Part shown: positions 17,903 through 26,600 of the stretch, in pieces
How positions within the stretch are numbered: the first letter of the stretch is position 1
How the letters are laid out: the number at the start of each line of letters is the position of its first letter
Assembly (NCBI RefSeq): GCF_030908465.1
Contig: NZ_CP133078.1
Span: forward strand, 1,488,001 to 1,552,000
Length of the DNA: 64,000 nt
Reading direction: 5' to 3'
Source: Anaerotignum sp. MB30-C6
Lineage (GTDB): Bacteria > Bacillota > Clostridia > Lachnospirales > Anaerotignaceae
Program-made: the position numbers and the translations under genes
Notes under the pieces: model-generated
What the model saw: the letters and a program-made list of their open reading frames with translations, nothing else
Told to the model about the DNA's origin: nothing
The model's database searches: none

Positions 17903-18127
17903 CTACTCAAAATCAGCCACAAGCTCACCCGAAAGGCTCTCAAATTCCTCATCACTCATGGATGACAGCTTATCCATAACCGTTTTGGTAAGTGCAAGCA
18001 GTTCTGTTTCATCTGCCGCAAGGTGGTTTTGCATTTCCGAAAGCTCAGAGAGCAAATCAGCCCTTGAGCCTGTATTGTAAATGCACATCAAATTGCTTTC
18101 CTCTACTGTAAATCTACTCATAATCAT
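17903..18127 (-). CDS. Transposon-transfer assisting protein (TTRAP family)
   Basis: A 74-residue acidic protein with the family pattern MSRFTVEESNLMCIYNTGSRADLL and DETELLALT. TTRAP proteins are found on conjugative transposons and are thought to help transfer; the mechanism is not known. Its start overlaps the stop of the ArdC-like gene upstream by 4 bases (ATGA type), so translation is coupled. The ATG at 18121 (third codon) is equally possible. Confidence 0.85.
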   Translation of the reverse strand: MIMSRFTVEESNLMCIYNTGSRADLLSELSEMQNHLAADETELLALTKTVMDKLSSMSDEEFESLSGELVADFE

Positions 18128-20457
18128 CGCTCCATTTCCGCACCGATTGAGGGTGCTTTTTTTGATTTTTCGTGGTGCTGTGATGGCTTTGTTGCAAGCT
18201 GTTCCATAACCGATTGTTTTTCTTCCCTGCGTGTAGCAGCAAGCAAATCCATAAGGGAGATAGGCTTGCCGTTTTCGGATTGTTCCTCAAGCTCTGCCAC
18301 AGTAGGCTGATTGTTGATGATACCGTCAATCTGATTGAAGTTTTGCTCTGTGGACAGCTCAGCAGTGCGGAGGGGGTTATCTATATTCACAATAGCAAAG
18401 GCACGGGTGCCGTTGCCCATAATGAGATACGCTCCGTTATCTGAAGAATGATGATAGCCGTAGCCTGCCTGCTCCATTTGCTCCTTGGTCATAGTGGTAA
18501 GTGAAAAACTACCTCTTGGGGTATCAATTTTTTCACCTGTCACATAGCTGTCCGGCACAAGGGGTGTCGGCTCTAAAAACTGTGGCAGTTCCTTAAAACC
18601 AAAGCTATCCACATAATGACAGGATACAGCGCCATCTACATTCAAGGCAACGATGTCACTGACAGAAAGCGAATGTCCCTTAAAATCTGTGGGGTGGTTT
18701 ACATTAAACTGCTCATACAGCTTATTAAGAGAATGGCTTTTATCGCCGTCATAATCAGTAAGAGGGGCGGCATAGACAAGCTCATAGTTGCCACGCTCTA
18801 CGGTCAGTCCAAGACTATTGAGCTGCGTTGTTCCCTTAAAGCGGTAATCACGCATATCCTCACTGCATTTTAGCTGATAAATGGCATAAGCATTTTCGTC
18901 TTGTTCCATGAAAAGCTGTTCCTTGACTTCTTGTGAGAGCTTGCCATCGCCTTTTATTTCTTCATACTCCTGTAATGCAAGCCAGTCTACTTTTTCGATA
19001 CCAAACAGACCATCGTGATTTTCAATATCCACACGGTCAAAAGCCATCGCTTCGATGTTGTTCTCATAAAGCAAATATATGGCTAAATCCTGTTCCCACA
19101 GCTCTATGGCTCGCTCTTTAGAAAGCGGTAACAGCTCATCGGCGGTATAACCATAGGCATTGCGGTCATCAATGCTCACCGTGGGGTCGGGCATAGGATA
19201 GTCATGTTGGATAGGCTCATCAATCCTCTGTTCCTCGGTAGTTCTGCTTTCAAAATGTTCCATTAGGTCATCAAAGCCGTTCCAAACATCGTCAAGCACC
19301 AGTTTGCCGTCACCGTCCACAATAACACAGGCAGCACCGTCACCGTGTTCCTCATGCTCAAGAAGATAGTATTTTGTGCTGTCCACCACCTCGGTATCAA
19401 CTACATACCAAGTACCGATATGTCCGTCCACCGCAATGTTATAGCCGTCCTCGGTAATCTGCCCTTTGTTAAGGTCGGGGGCTTGCTCCGGCACAGATGC
19501 TTCAGTGGTCAAATCAATGCCACGCTCTTTTACAATTTCAGCAAAATGGGTATCAATGCCGGTTATCAGCTCTGATGAGGTTTTGTTGATGGTTTCCAGT
19601 GAAGCCCGAAGCTCGGCAAGTTCCTTGCCTTTGCTCCAAGAAGCAATATATCCCAAGCTATTCTCGGCGGTTTGTATGCCGTAATAGCTGCAAACAGCAA
19701 AGGAAATACTTTCTGCTTCAACTTCCTCTGTGTTGCGGTTTTTGGGCTTATTGGGCATTGGATTTTCGCCCTGCTGTGCTTGCAGCTCTTTTGCTATCTC
19801 TCGGTTATGCAAAAGAGAGTGTGCTACCTCGTGAATGGTGGCAGAAACGGTCTGCGCCCCGCTCATGCCCTCACGGATTGCAATGCGTTTTTCCTCTGTG
19901 TGATAGTAACCGTCGGTATCCTTGGGAAGTGGCATAATTTCAAGGGGAACAGGTTCGGTGCGTTTAATAGCTTCCATAAACACCTCAAATTGTGCCACAT
20001 TGCCTGTTAAATCGCTTGCAAGGGTGGGTAACGGCTCGCCCTCGGTTTGGGATACATCAAATACAGATACCACACGAAACATTGGTATCTGTACTTCCAC
20101 TTCCTCGGTCTGCACCTTGCCGTTTGTATCAAGGATAGGGGCTTTGGTTTGTGGGTCGAGTTTATCTCGTTCCTCCTTGATTTTATATGGTGTAGGTGCA
20201 ATAATTTTAATGCTTTTTTCGCCCTTTTTTACAAAGCGTGAAAAGCCATCTCGCCATTTGTTAAAGCCTGCCACAAGAGTGGCATCGGGCTTTTGCATGG
20301 AGATAAGCATGGTGTTGTTAAACGAGTATTTGTGAAAACGGCTCATGGTCTGAAGATAGCTTTTGTATTTGTCGCTCTTAAAAAGCTCTTTGATACCAGT
20401 TTCAATGCTGTCGGTTATTTCTTTTAACCGTTCTTTGGGGTTTTGTTTTTCTGGCAT
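18124..20457 (-). CDS. ArdC-like antirestriction / YodL / DUF4316 multidomain protein
   Basis: A 777-residue protein. Residues ~10-135 form the ArdC N-terminal ssDNA-binding domain (FHKYSFNNTMLI, PDATLVAGFNKW). A zinc-peptidase domain follows with H209-E210-x-x-H213 (IHEVAHSLLH) and EVEAESISFAVCSYYG. Residues ~330-385 match an LPD-type domain, ~510-560 a YodL domain (AYAIYQLK...MRDYRF), and ~640-740 the DUF4316 domain (VPDSYVTGEKI, TPRGSFSLT). In relatives these protect incoming ssDNA from restriction. The frame is complete with a GGAAT-type site before the ATG, and TTRAP is coupled downstream. Confidence 0.88.
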   Translation of the reverse strand: MPEKQNPKERLKEITDSIETGIKELFKSDKYKSYLQTMSRFHKYSFNNTMLISMQKPDATLVAGFNKWRDGFSRFVKKGEKSIKIIAPTPYKIKEERDKLDPQTKAPILDTNGKVQTEEVEVQIPMFRVVSVFDVSQTEGEPLPTLASDLTGNVAQFEVFMEAIKRTEPVPLEIMPLPKDTDGYYHTEEKRIAIREGMSGAQTVSATIHEVAHSLLHNREIAKELQAQQGENPMPNKPKNRNTEEVEAESISFAVCSYYGIQTAENSLGYIASWSKGKELAELRASLETINKTSSELITGIDTHFAEIVKERGIDLTTEASVPEQAPDLNKGQITEDGYNIAVDGHIGTWYVVDTEVVDSTKYYLLEHEEHGDGAACVIVDGDGKLVLDDVWNGFDDLMEHFESRTTEEQRIDEPIQHDYPMPDPTVSIDDRNAYGYTADELLPLSKERAIELWEQDLAIYLLYENNIEAMAFDRVDIENHDGLFGIEKVDWLALQEYEEIKGDGKLSQEVKEQLFMEQDENAYAIYQLKCSEDMRDYRFKGTTQLNSLGLTVERGNYELVYAAPLTDYDGDKSHSLNKLYEQFNVNHPTDFKGHSLSVSDIVALNVDGAVSCHYVDSFGFKELPQFLEPTPLVPDSYVTGEKIDTPRGSFSLTTMTKEQMEQAGYGYHHSSDNGAYLIMGNGTRAFAIVNIDNPLRTAELSTEQNFNQIDGIINNQPTVAELEEQSENGKPISLMDLLAATRREEKQSVMEQLATKPSQHHEKSKKAPSIGAEMER

Positions 20458-20618
20458 AGGGATGTATTCCTTTCAATATTTACATTTGGGTGTTTCTTTC
20501 TTTTTGGTGGCATGGTAAAATTAGTAATAAGGAAACCGCCCAATTTGATTTGGACGGTACAAACTCTTAAATATGTTTTTTAGTTGCAATTTACAAATAG
20601 AGGAGGAGGAAACTAATT

Positions 20619-21548
20619 ATGATATGTGCATATTGCGGAGAAGAATCAAAAGGTACAAAAGAACATATTATTTCTTGTGCTATATTAGATTTGTTCCCAG
20701 AGTGCTTTGCCACAATTGATAATATAAGAGGTAAAATTCATCAAGGAGACCCAATGGTGAAAGATGTCTGTGCAGTGTGCAATAATAAAAGAATTTCTTA
20801 TATTGACTCTTATGCTAAACAATTTGTTAGCACATACTTTATTCGTAAATATGATAAAGACGATAGTTTAGAATTTGAGTACGATTACACCTTGCTTCAA
20901 AAAGTTCTTTTAAAATATTCATATAATGATTTGCGTTCTCGCAAGGAAGATACTTCGTTCTTTACTAAATCCGTTTTAGAATTTTTGATGCATGAAGATA
21001 TTACTCAACCTCTAAGAAATGTAACCCTCTTGAGCGGTCTTGCTGTTAATACTTCCCCTGCTCCTGATTATATGTTCGGTAATAACAAGATTAGATGGGG
21101 CAAAAATCCTGCAATGCTCTCTAATAGCATTATCGAGCGTATAAACTATGAAACAGGAGAAATTCACCATAGAGAGAACAATTCTCGGCAAGAATTTGAA
21201 AAACTGAATTTTTCATATGTTTTTAGGTTTAACAGTGTACAATTTTTGTTATTGTGTTGGGAACATGATATTTCAGATGAGGAACTGCAAAAAAACAATA
21301 TTATACTCAAATATCAATATCCATACACTATGCTAACTGAAGAAGGTCATCATTCGCTGTCACGATGCACAAGTGAAACCACATATCATTTTGAAATGTT
21401 AATTGATGTTAGTTGGGGGCAAGGGATTTTTGATGATATAACTTGGATGCGTGGTACTTATTCAGATTCCAGTCAGCAATACTTAAAAGAAGTGGAAAAG
21501 GCGTGGAATAAAGAAGAAGAAAATCTTGCGAAAAAATTTCCACGATAA
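20619..21548 (+). CDS. HNH-type zinc-finger protein, probable endonuclease cargo
   Basis: A 309-residue protein. The N-terminus is CAYCGEESKGTKEHIIS, then DVCAVCNNKRISYIDSYAKQF: a C-x2-C, K-E-H, C-x2-C-N-N layout of small HNH nucleases. The C-terminal 230 residues are unassigned. It stands on the plus strand amid minus-strand transfer genes, so it is an insertion; its stop lies 10 bases from that of topB, in convergent order. GGAGGAGG precedes the ATG. The finger resembles that of the broken gene at 12536-13745. Defence or homing roles are both possible. Confidence 0.7.
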   Translation: MICAYCGEESKGTKEHIISCAILDLFPECFATIDNIRGKIHQGDPMVKDVCAVCNNKRISYIDSYAKQFVSTYFIRKYDKDDSLEFEYDYTLLQKVLLKYSYNDLRSRKEDTSFFTKSVLEFLMHEDITQPLRNVTLLSGLAVNTSPAPDYMFGNNKIRWGKNPAMLSNSIIERINYETGEIHHRENNSRQEFEKLNFSYVFRFNSVQFLLLCWEHDISDEELQKNNIILKYQYPYTMLTEEGHHSLSRCTSETTYHFEMLIDVSWGQGIFDDITWMRGTYSDSSQQYLKEVEKAWNKEEENLAKKFPR

Positions 21549-21558
21549 ATTTGTCAAT

Positions 21559-23622
21559 CTACTTTTTCACACCAAACTCCATTGTGAAATTCACATACTG
21601 CCCACCAGTGTCATCAAGGATAGCCACACAGTCATAGGTCTTGCCTGTCTTTTTGGAATAGCAGCCTGTGAGAGCTACCTTGCCGTTTTTGAGAAGCTCT
21701 GTAACAATCGCTTTTGTTACGGACTTTTTCTTTGCCGTGAAAAAGCGATTTTCTTTCCAAATGGCAAAACCACAAGCCTTATCTGAACAGCAAAAGCCCT
21801 TTTTGTTCTCGGTGACAGCACCACTGCAACGAGGGCATTTTCCTACGCTTTCACGGTCAGATGGGAAAAGAGTATCAGCTCCCTTAATTACTTCATAGGT
21901 CTTTACAAGGGCAGAGGTCATATTCACAATTTCTGATAAAAACGCATCAGCGGTCAGTTCTCCACGCTCCACAAGTTTTAGCTTTTCTTCCCACTCGGCA
22001 GTCATAAGCGGTGACTGCACCTGTTCGGGCAGTACGGTGATAAGGGCTGTGCCTTTGTGGGTGGCAGTGAAATATTTTACCTTTTTGTCACCTTTTCTTT
22101 CTGCAAGCCCCGATTTAATCAGCTTTTCCAAAATGCCTGCTCTCGTTGCCGGAGTGCCAATGCCTTTACGCTCGGTATCTACCTCGGCTTTGTTGGCATT
22201 TTCCATAGAAGAAAGCAGGGTGTCATCTGTAAAAGGCTTGGGCGGTGAGGTTTTGCCCTCTTTCATTTCAGCCTTTGCGGTAAAGACTTCTCCCTGGGCG
22301 ATACTCGGCAGGGCTTGGTATTTATCCTCTTTGTCCTGCTCGCCTTTATAGAGCTTTTGCACTGCCTTAAAACCGTCTTGAATTACGGTTTTGCCTTTGG
22401 CGGTAAAAAAAGACTCACCGCATTTTGCCGTGATAACTGTTTCGCTAAAACGGTGGGTATCACCTATGGCAACCAAAAGACGAATAGCAAGAAGAAGCAG
22501 GGTTTCACGCTCTCCGGCAGGCAAGCTCTGCACATCAAGCACCTTGATATTCATAGTAGGGATAATGGCATGGTGGTCGCTAACCTTTGAGCTGTCAATG
22601 AACTGTGCTGTATTTACTGGCAGCTCGGTAGCTTGTGGCATAAAAAATCCTGCCGTAGCTTTGGCTAAGACAGGAATAGTGTTTTCCATATCCTCGGTTA
22701 AAAATCTGCTGTCTGTTCGGGGATAGGTGATATACTTCTTTTCATAAAGGCTCTGTGCATACTGCAAGGTCTGTTCGGCGGTAAAGCCCAACAGTTTATT
22801 GGCTTCACGCTGTAAGGTAGTAAGGTCATAGAGCTTGGGCGGTTTTTCCGTCTTTTCCTTTTGCTCCACGCTTTCTATTGTGACATTTTGACCGTCACAG
22901 GCCTGCAAGATTTGCATAGCTTGTGCTTTACTTTTCAGCTTTTCGCCTATGAGAGAAAATCCATTACAGGTAAGGTGTACCATATAAAACGGCTCGGGCT
23001 TAAAGACGGAGATGGCTGCATCACGCTCACAAATCATAGCAAGGGTGGGTGACATCACCCGCCCAATGTTTAGAGTCTGCCCATAAAGGACAGAGAAAAG
23101 ACGAGTGGCATTGATACCAACAATCCAGTCCGCTTTTGCCCTGCACAGTGCCGCTTGATAGAGGTTGTCATATTCTTTGCCGTTCTTTAGATTTTCAAAG
23201 CCCTTTTGAATAGCCGTATCCTCAAGGGAGGAAATCCAAAGTCGTTTGACAGGCTTGTTACAGCCTGCCTTTTCATAGACAAGGCGGAAGATTAGCTCAC
23301 CCTCACGCCCTGCATCGGTGGCACAGATAACGGTATCTACTTGGCTGTCGTTTAAGAGCTTTTTCAGTACAGTAAACTGCTTTTTGGTACTGGATGAAAC
23401 TTGGTACTGCCAAAGGGCAGGAAGTATGGGTAAGTCCCCATACCTCCATTTTGCATATTTTTCATCGTAGCTGTCAGCGGCGGCAAGTTCCACCAAATGC
23501 CCCACGCACCACGATACAATGTAATTATTCCCCTCGGTGTAGCCGTCCTTGCGGCTTGTTGCACCCAATATCTTAGCGATACTCTGTGCAACGCTTGGTT
23601 TTTCTGCAATGACTAACTGCAT
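21559..23622 (-). CDS. topB: DNA topoisomerase III of the element
   Basis: A 687-residue type IA topoisomerase that would relax or decatenate DNA during transfer. The TOPRIM domain begins MQLVIAEKPSVAQSIA with E7 and continues to ATDAGREGELIF. The active-site Tyr lies in KKYITYPRTDSRFL. The C-terminal zinc-finger region has CPRCSG and CCSDKACGF. I chose the ATG at 23622 because of AAGGAGGGATAAAAAT before it; the longer frame from 23676 lacks a site. The upstream small gene ends 5 bases before the ATG. Full length for plasmid/ICE TopB. Confidence 0.93.
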   Translation of the reverse strand: MQLVIAEKPSVAQSIAKILGATSRKDGYTEGNNYIVSWCVGHLVELAAADSYDEKYAKWRYGDLPILPALWQYQVSSSTKKQFTVLKKLLNDSQVDTVICATDAGREGELIFRLVYEKAGCNKPVKRLWISSLEDTAIQKGFENLKNGKEYDNLYQAALCRAKADWIVGINATRLFSVLYGQTLNIGRVMSPTLAMICERDAAISVFKPEPFYMVHLTCNGFSLIGEKLKSKAQAMQILQACDGQNVTIESVEQKEKTEKPPKLYDLTTLQREANKLLGFTAEQTLQYAQSLYEKKYITYPRTDSRFLTEDMENTIPVLAKATAGFFMPQATELPVNTAQFIDSSKVSDHHAIIPTMNIKVLDVQSLPAGERETLLLLAIRLLVAIGDTHRFSETVITAKCGESFFTAKGKTVIQDGFKAVQKLYKGEQDKEDKYQALPSIAQGEVFTAKAEMKEGKTSPPKPFTDDTLLSSMENANKAEVDTERKGIGTPATRAGILEKLIKSGLAERKGDKKVKYFTATHKGTALITVLPEQVQSPLMTAEWEEKLKLVERGELTADAFLSEIVNMTSALVKTYEVIKGADTLFPSDRESVGKCPRCSGAVTENKKGFCCSDKACGFAIWKENRFFTAKKKSVTKAIVTELLKNGKVALTGCYSKKTGKTYDCVAILDDTGGQYVNFTMEFGVKK

Positions 23623-23626
23623 ATTT

Positions 23627-23791
23627 TTATCCCTCCTTATCCTGTTTAGGGGCTTCGACTTTTTCATGCACAACAATCAGTTTGCGGATTTTCTGCTCCT
23701 TTTTGGGCGGTCTGCCCTTGGCAGGAGCAGAGGAATACTGCGGCTTCTGCATCATCATTTTTTCAAATACGCTGTCTGTAAAATAGGTCAT
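23627..23791 (-). CDS. Small basic element protein (54 aa)
   Basis: A 54-codon frame: MTYFTDSVFEKMMMQKP, then a Pro/Lys-rich centre (GRPPKKEQKIRK) and EKVEAPKQDKEG. It begins by an ATGA overlap with the stop of the DUF4366 gene and ends 5 bases before topB, so it lies in a tight transfer operon. Small proteins of this opening are usual at this place in Tn1549-like elements. Function unknown. Confidence 0.75.
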   Translation of the reverse strand: MTYFTDSVFEKMMMQKPQYSSAPAKGRPPKKEQKIRKLIVVHEKVEAPKQDKEG

Positions 23792-24498
23792 TTCACATCG
23801 TCCTCGCTTTCCGCTGCAAAATCCTCCTGTTCCTCAGAGATAGGCTCATATTCCTCATCGTCCTCATCGCTGTAATCATATTCATTTACATTGGGGTTGC
23901 TCTGCGGCTTTGTCTTATTTTTTGCTACCTTGAAATAGTAGAAAATACCACCACCGATTAAGCTCACCACAAGGACAAGTGCCAAAATCCCCACTGGATT
24001 GCCTTTTTCCGTTTCGGGCTGTGGCTCGTCAGTAGGAGCGGTTACTTCGGCGGCTTTGCCTGTGCATTTTGTTTTGTCAGTGCTGCATACAGGGCAATCG
24101 GCATTTACTGCACCCACTTCGCATTTATCGGTACAAGAGCAAACTTTAGGCTCTACTGTGCCGTCCTCCATAAGAGCAAGCAAGTCAGCTTCGTCTACCA
24201 TGTTGAGCAGATAAACATTGTCCTCTTTGCCTGCTCGGTCGATGACAAGATAGAAGTAGTTGCCGTTCTTGGATACAGCGGTAATGAACTGCTTATCAAT
24301 CTCGTCTGTTCGCTCCAAATCGTCCACAAGGGTTAAATTGCCCTCGGGGGTAAGAGGGGTGGTAGACGATGTTTCGGTGGTGACAGGCTCTGTGGTATCT
24401 TCTCCACCACCACTGGCAAAGGCTGTGGTAGAAAAAGCGGTAAAGCAAAGCACCGTCACAAGTATAACGGCGAAAATACGGATTTTAGATTTCTTCAT
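23788..24498 (-). CDS. DUF4366 exported membrane protein
   Basis: A 236-residue protein. A signal peptide (MKKSKIRIFAVILVTVLCF...TTAFASG) leads to a Thr/Ser-rich linker, then the DUF4366 domain with YFYLVIDRAGKEDNVYLLNMV, a Cys-rich stretch (CSCTDKC, CPVCSTDKTKC), a membrane span (GILALVLVVSLIGGGIFYYF) near 175-195 and an acidic tail. It would display the domain outside the membrane with the tail inside, as part of the conjugation apparatus. The start at 24498 is set by CAGGAGGAAAAC. It overlaps DUF4315 by 14 bases. Confidence 0.88.
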   Translation of the reverse strand: MKKSKIRIFAVILVTVLCFTAFSTTAFASGGGEDTTEPVTTETSSTTPLTPEGNLTLVDDLERTDEIDKQFITAVSKNGNYFYLVIDRAGKEDNVYLLNMVDEADLLALMEDGTVEPKVCSCTDKCEVGAVNADCPVCSTDKTKCTGKAAEVTAPTDEPQPETEKGNPVGILALVLVVSLIGGGIFYYFKVAKNKTKPQSNPNVNEYDYSDEDDEEYEPISEEQEDFAAESEDDVK

Positions 24499-24715
24499 TC
24501 TTGTTTTCCTCCTGTTTTTCAGATAAAAAAGGCACACCGCTTTTGCTGCGGTATGCCATAATCACATCGTTTAAATTTTCTGTGCTGATTTTTGCACCTC
24601 GGATAAGCCCGATAATTTCAAGGTTTTCAAACTCGGTCTTTTGCTTATTCAGCTCGTCCCATTTCTCTTGCAAAAGCACCATTTTGTCCTCAGTTTTCTT
24701 CATATCGGACAACAT
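24485..24715 (-). CDS. DUF4315 family protein
   Basis: A 76-residue protein with a coiled-coil N-terminus (KKTEDKMVLLQEKWDELNKQK) followed by NLEIIGLIRGAKISTENLNDVI, the mark of DUF4315. In related elements it follows the cell-wall hydrolase and VirB4 genes; none is present upstream here. The ATG at 24703 (MKKTEDKM) is an alternative start. No good ribosome-binding site is visible ahead of 24715, in agreement with a truncation of the operon at this point. Confidence 0.82.
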   Translation of the reverse strand: MLSDMKKTEDKMVLLQEKWDELNKQKTEFENLEIIGLIRGAKISTENLNDVIMAYRSKSGVPFLSEKQEENKNEEI

Positions 24716-25339
24716 AACTTAATTGTTGGTTTTTTTCAGGAGTATTGTTGCAGTTATACATATCCAAAGAACTATCTCCTCTCGTTGAGAATTACTACGA
24801 TACTGCTTGTAATGTTGGGACAATTCACAATTATCCTACACTATAATATGTTGACTAATATTAAATGGTTCAAAACTTTTCTGTCTCCCATTCCAAGTGG
24901 GCATTAAATATATTTAATAAAAAAGCATGGAGAAGATGCTCGGTGGGGCGTTCATGGGGTGCGATTATTTTTAATAGATTGTTGCCAGAGGCTGTCCATA
25001 CTGTAGGCATCAGATGAATTCAGATACTGTTTCACGAGACCGATGCTCGTTCTACTTAATCAGATGAGGGGAGATGCATCATAATGAATAAATGGCGCTG
25101 TCCCACAGGGGCTCCACCTGACCAATCCTTGTGAATTTGAAGAAAAGGAAGCCAAAAAATTTACAAAAATATTCTATCTGAGCTGCTGCCATACCCTATG
25201 GTGGTAGCTCACTTTCATTCGTAGATTGGATAGGTTTGTAGGTTCTCACCAAATCATCTACAAAAACCATCTTAGCCTTGCAACGACTTAAGGCACAGGC
25301 AATGAAAACGCCACAAAAATAAGGATATTTAGTTTTACC
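24716..25339. other. Degenerate intergenic DNA at the broken end of the element
   Basis: No convincing gene on either strand. The T4SS genes expected next to DUF4315 are absent. The stretch is full of stops and probably holds scrambled element DNA. Confidence 0.4.
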
Positions 25340-25417
25340 ATGTTATTGTGCTTTCTGATGACCTATATCGTGATTATAGTCTATGAAATCATTCGTTCCC
25401 TTGGCGGAATGCTGTAA
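25340..25417 (+). other. Short hydrophobic frame, possible conjugation-module relic
   Basis: A 25-codon frame (MLLCFLMTYIVIIVYEII then RSLGGML) ends 30 bases before the DUF4320 relic. It could be the tail of a small membrane protein of the same module. No ribosome-binding site. Confidence 0.3.
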
Positions 25418-25446
25418 GGGGGGGGGCAGAAACTAAAATAAATAAA

Positions 25447-25846
25447 ATGAAAAGGGCATTCAAAAAAAATCGTGGTGAAGGATATATTGATGTGGTGGTG
25501 CTTGTTCTTTGTACCATGCTGGTGATTTCTGTGGCGGTTAAAGTGTTTCCGTCCTACATCGTCAAACAACAGGCGGATGCATTTGCTACAGAACTTGTGA
25601 GAGAGGCGGAAATTGCAGGACATGTGGGGACGGAAACCTCAAGGTGAGAACAGTTTCTCTCCGAAAAAACAGGAATCAACCCAAACTGTTGTCTGAACAA
25701 AAATAGGAAAAATTTATCTGAATGAGGAAATTTCTGTGATTGTTAGCTATGAAGTGAATATTGGAATGCTCAATAGTTTCGGCTCTTTTTCTATCACTTT
25801 AAAAGCAATGGGAAAAAGCGAGGTATATTGGAAATGGCCACAGTGA
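25447..25846 (+). pseudogene. DUF4320 family protein, broken
   Basis: The first 66 codons (FKKNRGEGYIDVVVLVLCTML with a membrane span, then QADAFATELVREAEIAGHVG) are the start of a DUF4320 protein, found beside TadB/TadC-like genes in clostridial conjugative elements. A TGA follows ETSR; in the same frame EQFLSEKTGINP continues, then a frame change and another TGA (Trp position in VV*TKIGK), and the remainder (KIYLNEEISVIVSYEVNIG to SEVYWKWPQ) runs to 25846. The gene is thus broken at two or three places. It does not belong to the Tn1549-like set and shows that a second element once stood here. Confidence 0.75.
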
Positions 25847-26029
25847 TGCTGAGTTAATCTCATTTTAATAAAGAAATATTGGCGAAAATTCACAATGGTC
25901 CTGTTACTTGTGTTATTAAAATTCCTGAGCAGATTAAGTTTGTATATTGTTTAATAGACAAGAGGGATAGTATTTGGTATACTTTTAGTACTTTATGGTT
26001 TCTGAAATCAAAATTATTTAGAGGGGAAC

Positions 26030-26485
26030 ATGAAAATGACGGAATTTGATATACGCCAATGTGTTAATTATATCACATTAAATAATACAAAGAAATTGAG
26101 TGAAATCTTTGGAAAGTGGCTAGATGGCTCTGGTATTACGAGGATACAGTGGATTGCACTCTTCTTTTTAAAAACCAACGGTAAACTCTCTCAAAGAGAA
26201 CTTTCACAGGCAATGGAGATTAATGATTCCAGCGCTTTAAGGTTGGTTGACCGATTGGAAAGAGATGGTTTTGTAACCCGCACGAGAAGTAAGGAAGATC
26301 GAAGAGTCATTCATTTGGATTTGACACAGAGAGGTTCAGACCTCATGGATAAATTATTGCCAATTGGTGAGCAGTTTAACCAAGTCCTCATCCAAGGGAT
26401 ACCACAAGAAGAAATTGAAATTTTTATCAACGTTCAAACAAAGATGTATAAAAATATCATAAATGACGAAAGATCTCAGATATAG
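26030..26485 (+). CDS. MarR family transcriptional regulator
   Basis: A 151-residue winged-helix regulator. The HTH is NGKLSQRELSQAMEINDSSALRLVDRLERDG (~58-88) and the wing is RTRSKEDRRVIHLDLT. Proteins of this family bind palindromes as dimers and respond to small molecules or oxidants; there is no Cys here except C12, so a thiol switch would have to use that one. A GAGGGGAAC site precedes the ATG. The next gene has its own promoter with a near-palindrome over the -10 box, a likely target. Ends at a terminator whose loop contains its stop codon. Confidence 0.9.
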   Translation: MKMTEFDIRQCVNYITLNNTKKLSEIFGKWLDGSGITRIQWIALFFLKTNGKLSQRELSQAMEINDSSALRLVDRLERDGFVTRTRSKEDRRVIHLDLTQRGSDLMDKLLPIGEQFNQVLIQGIPQEEIEIFINVQTKMYKNIINDERSQI

Positions 26486-26505
26486 CTCTGAGATTTTTAT
26501 TTTTG
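26473..26505 (+). terminator. Intrinsic terminator of the MarR gene
   Basis: Stem ATCTCAGA/TCTGAGAT (26473-26480, 26487-26494) with TTTTATTTTT behind it. The MarR stop codon lies in the stem-loop. Confidence 0.85.
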
Positions 26506-26518
26506 TGCAAAAATCTTA

Positions 26519-26565
26519 TTGATTTTAAAAATCCTATTTGCTATAATAATAATTGCATAGGCAAA
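26519..26565 (+). promoter_or_regulatory. Sigma-A promoter with overlapping operator candidate
   Basis: TTGATT (26519-26524), 17 bases, TATAAT (26542-26547). The half-sites TTTGCTAT (26537-26544) and ATAGGCAAA (26557-26565) form a near-palindrome over the -10 box. It drives the AhpD-like/Lpd/LplA genes; binding by the adjacent MarR protein is inferred. Confidence 0.65.
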
Positions 26566-26600
26566 CTTTAGTATGACAAATAAAAAATGGAGGTTATCTT

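Larger units (their letters stand above)
5319..24715. mobile_element. Decayed Tn1549-like integrative and conjugative element (partial)
   Basis: The order recombinase, sigma-like regulator, CD3324-type regulator, relaxase, MobC, SNF2/methylase-type giant gene, TTRAP, ArdC/YodL/DUF4316, TopB, DUF4366, DUF4315 is that of Tn1549-type elements read backwards. Beyond DUF4315 such elements carry VirB4, a cell-wall hydrolase, VirB6 and VirD4; none of these follows here. One end lies near 5.4 kb by the recombinase; the other end is lost or rearranged near 24.7 kb. Several genes are broken, so autonomous transfer is unlikely. Cargo includes ANT(9) and HNH-type genes. Confidence 0.85.

Noticed and set aside
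20510-20560. CCGCCCAA/TTGGACGG hairpin between the ArdC-like and HNH-type genes
   Set aside because: Imperfect, with no T-run in the useful direction and no gene clearly ending there.
24809-25330. Fragments resembling an ATPase near the broken element end (CKAKMVFVDDLVRTYK on the minus strand)
   Set aside because: Too short and without nucleotide-binding motifs; not assigned.
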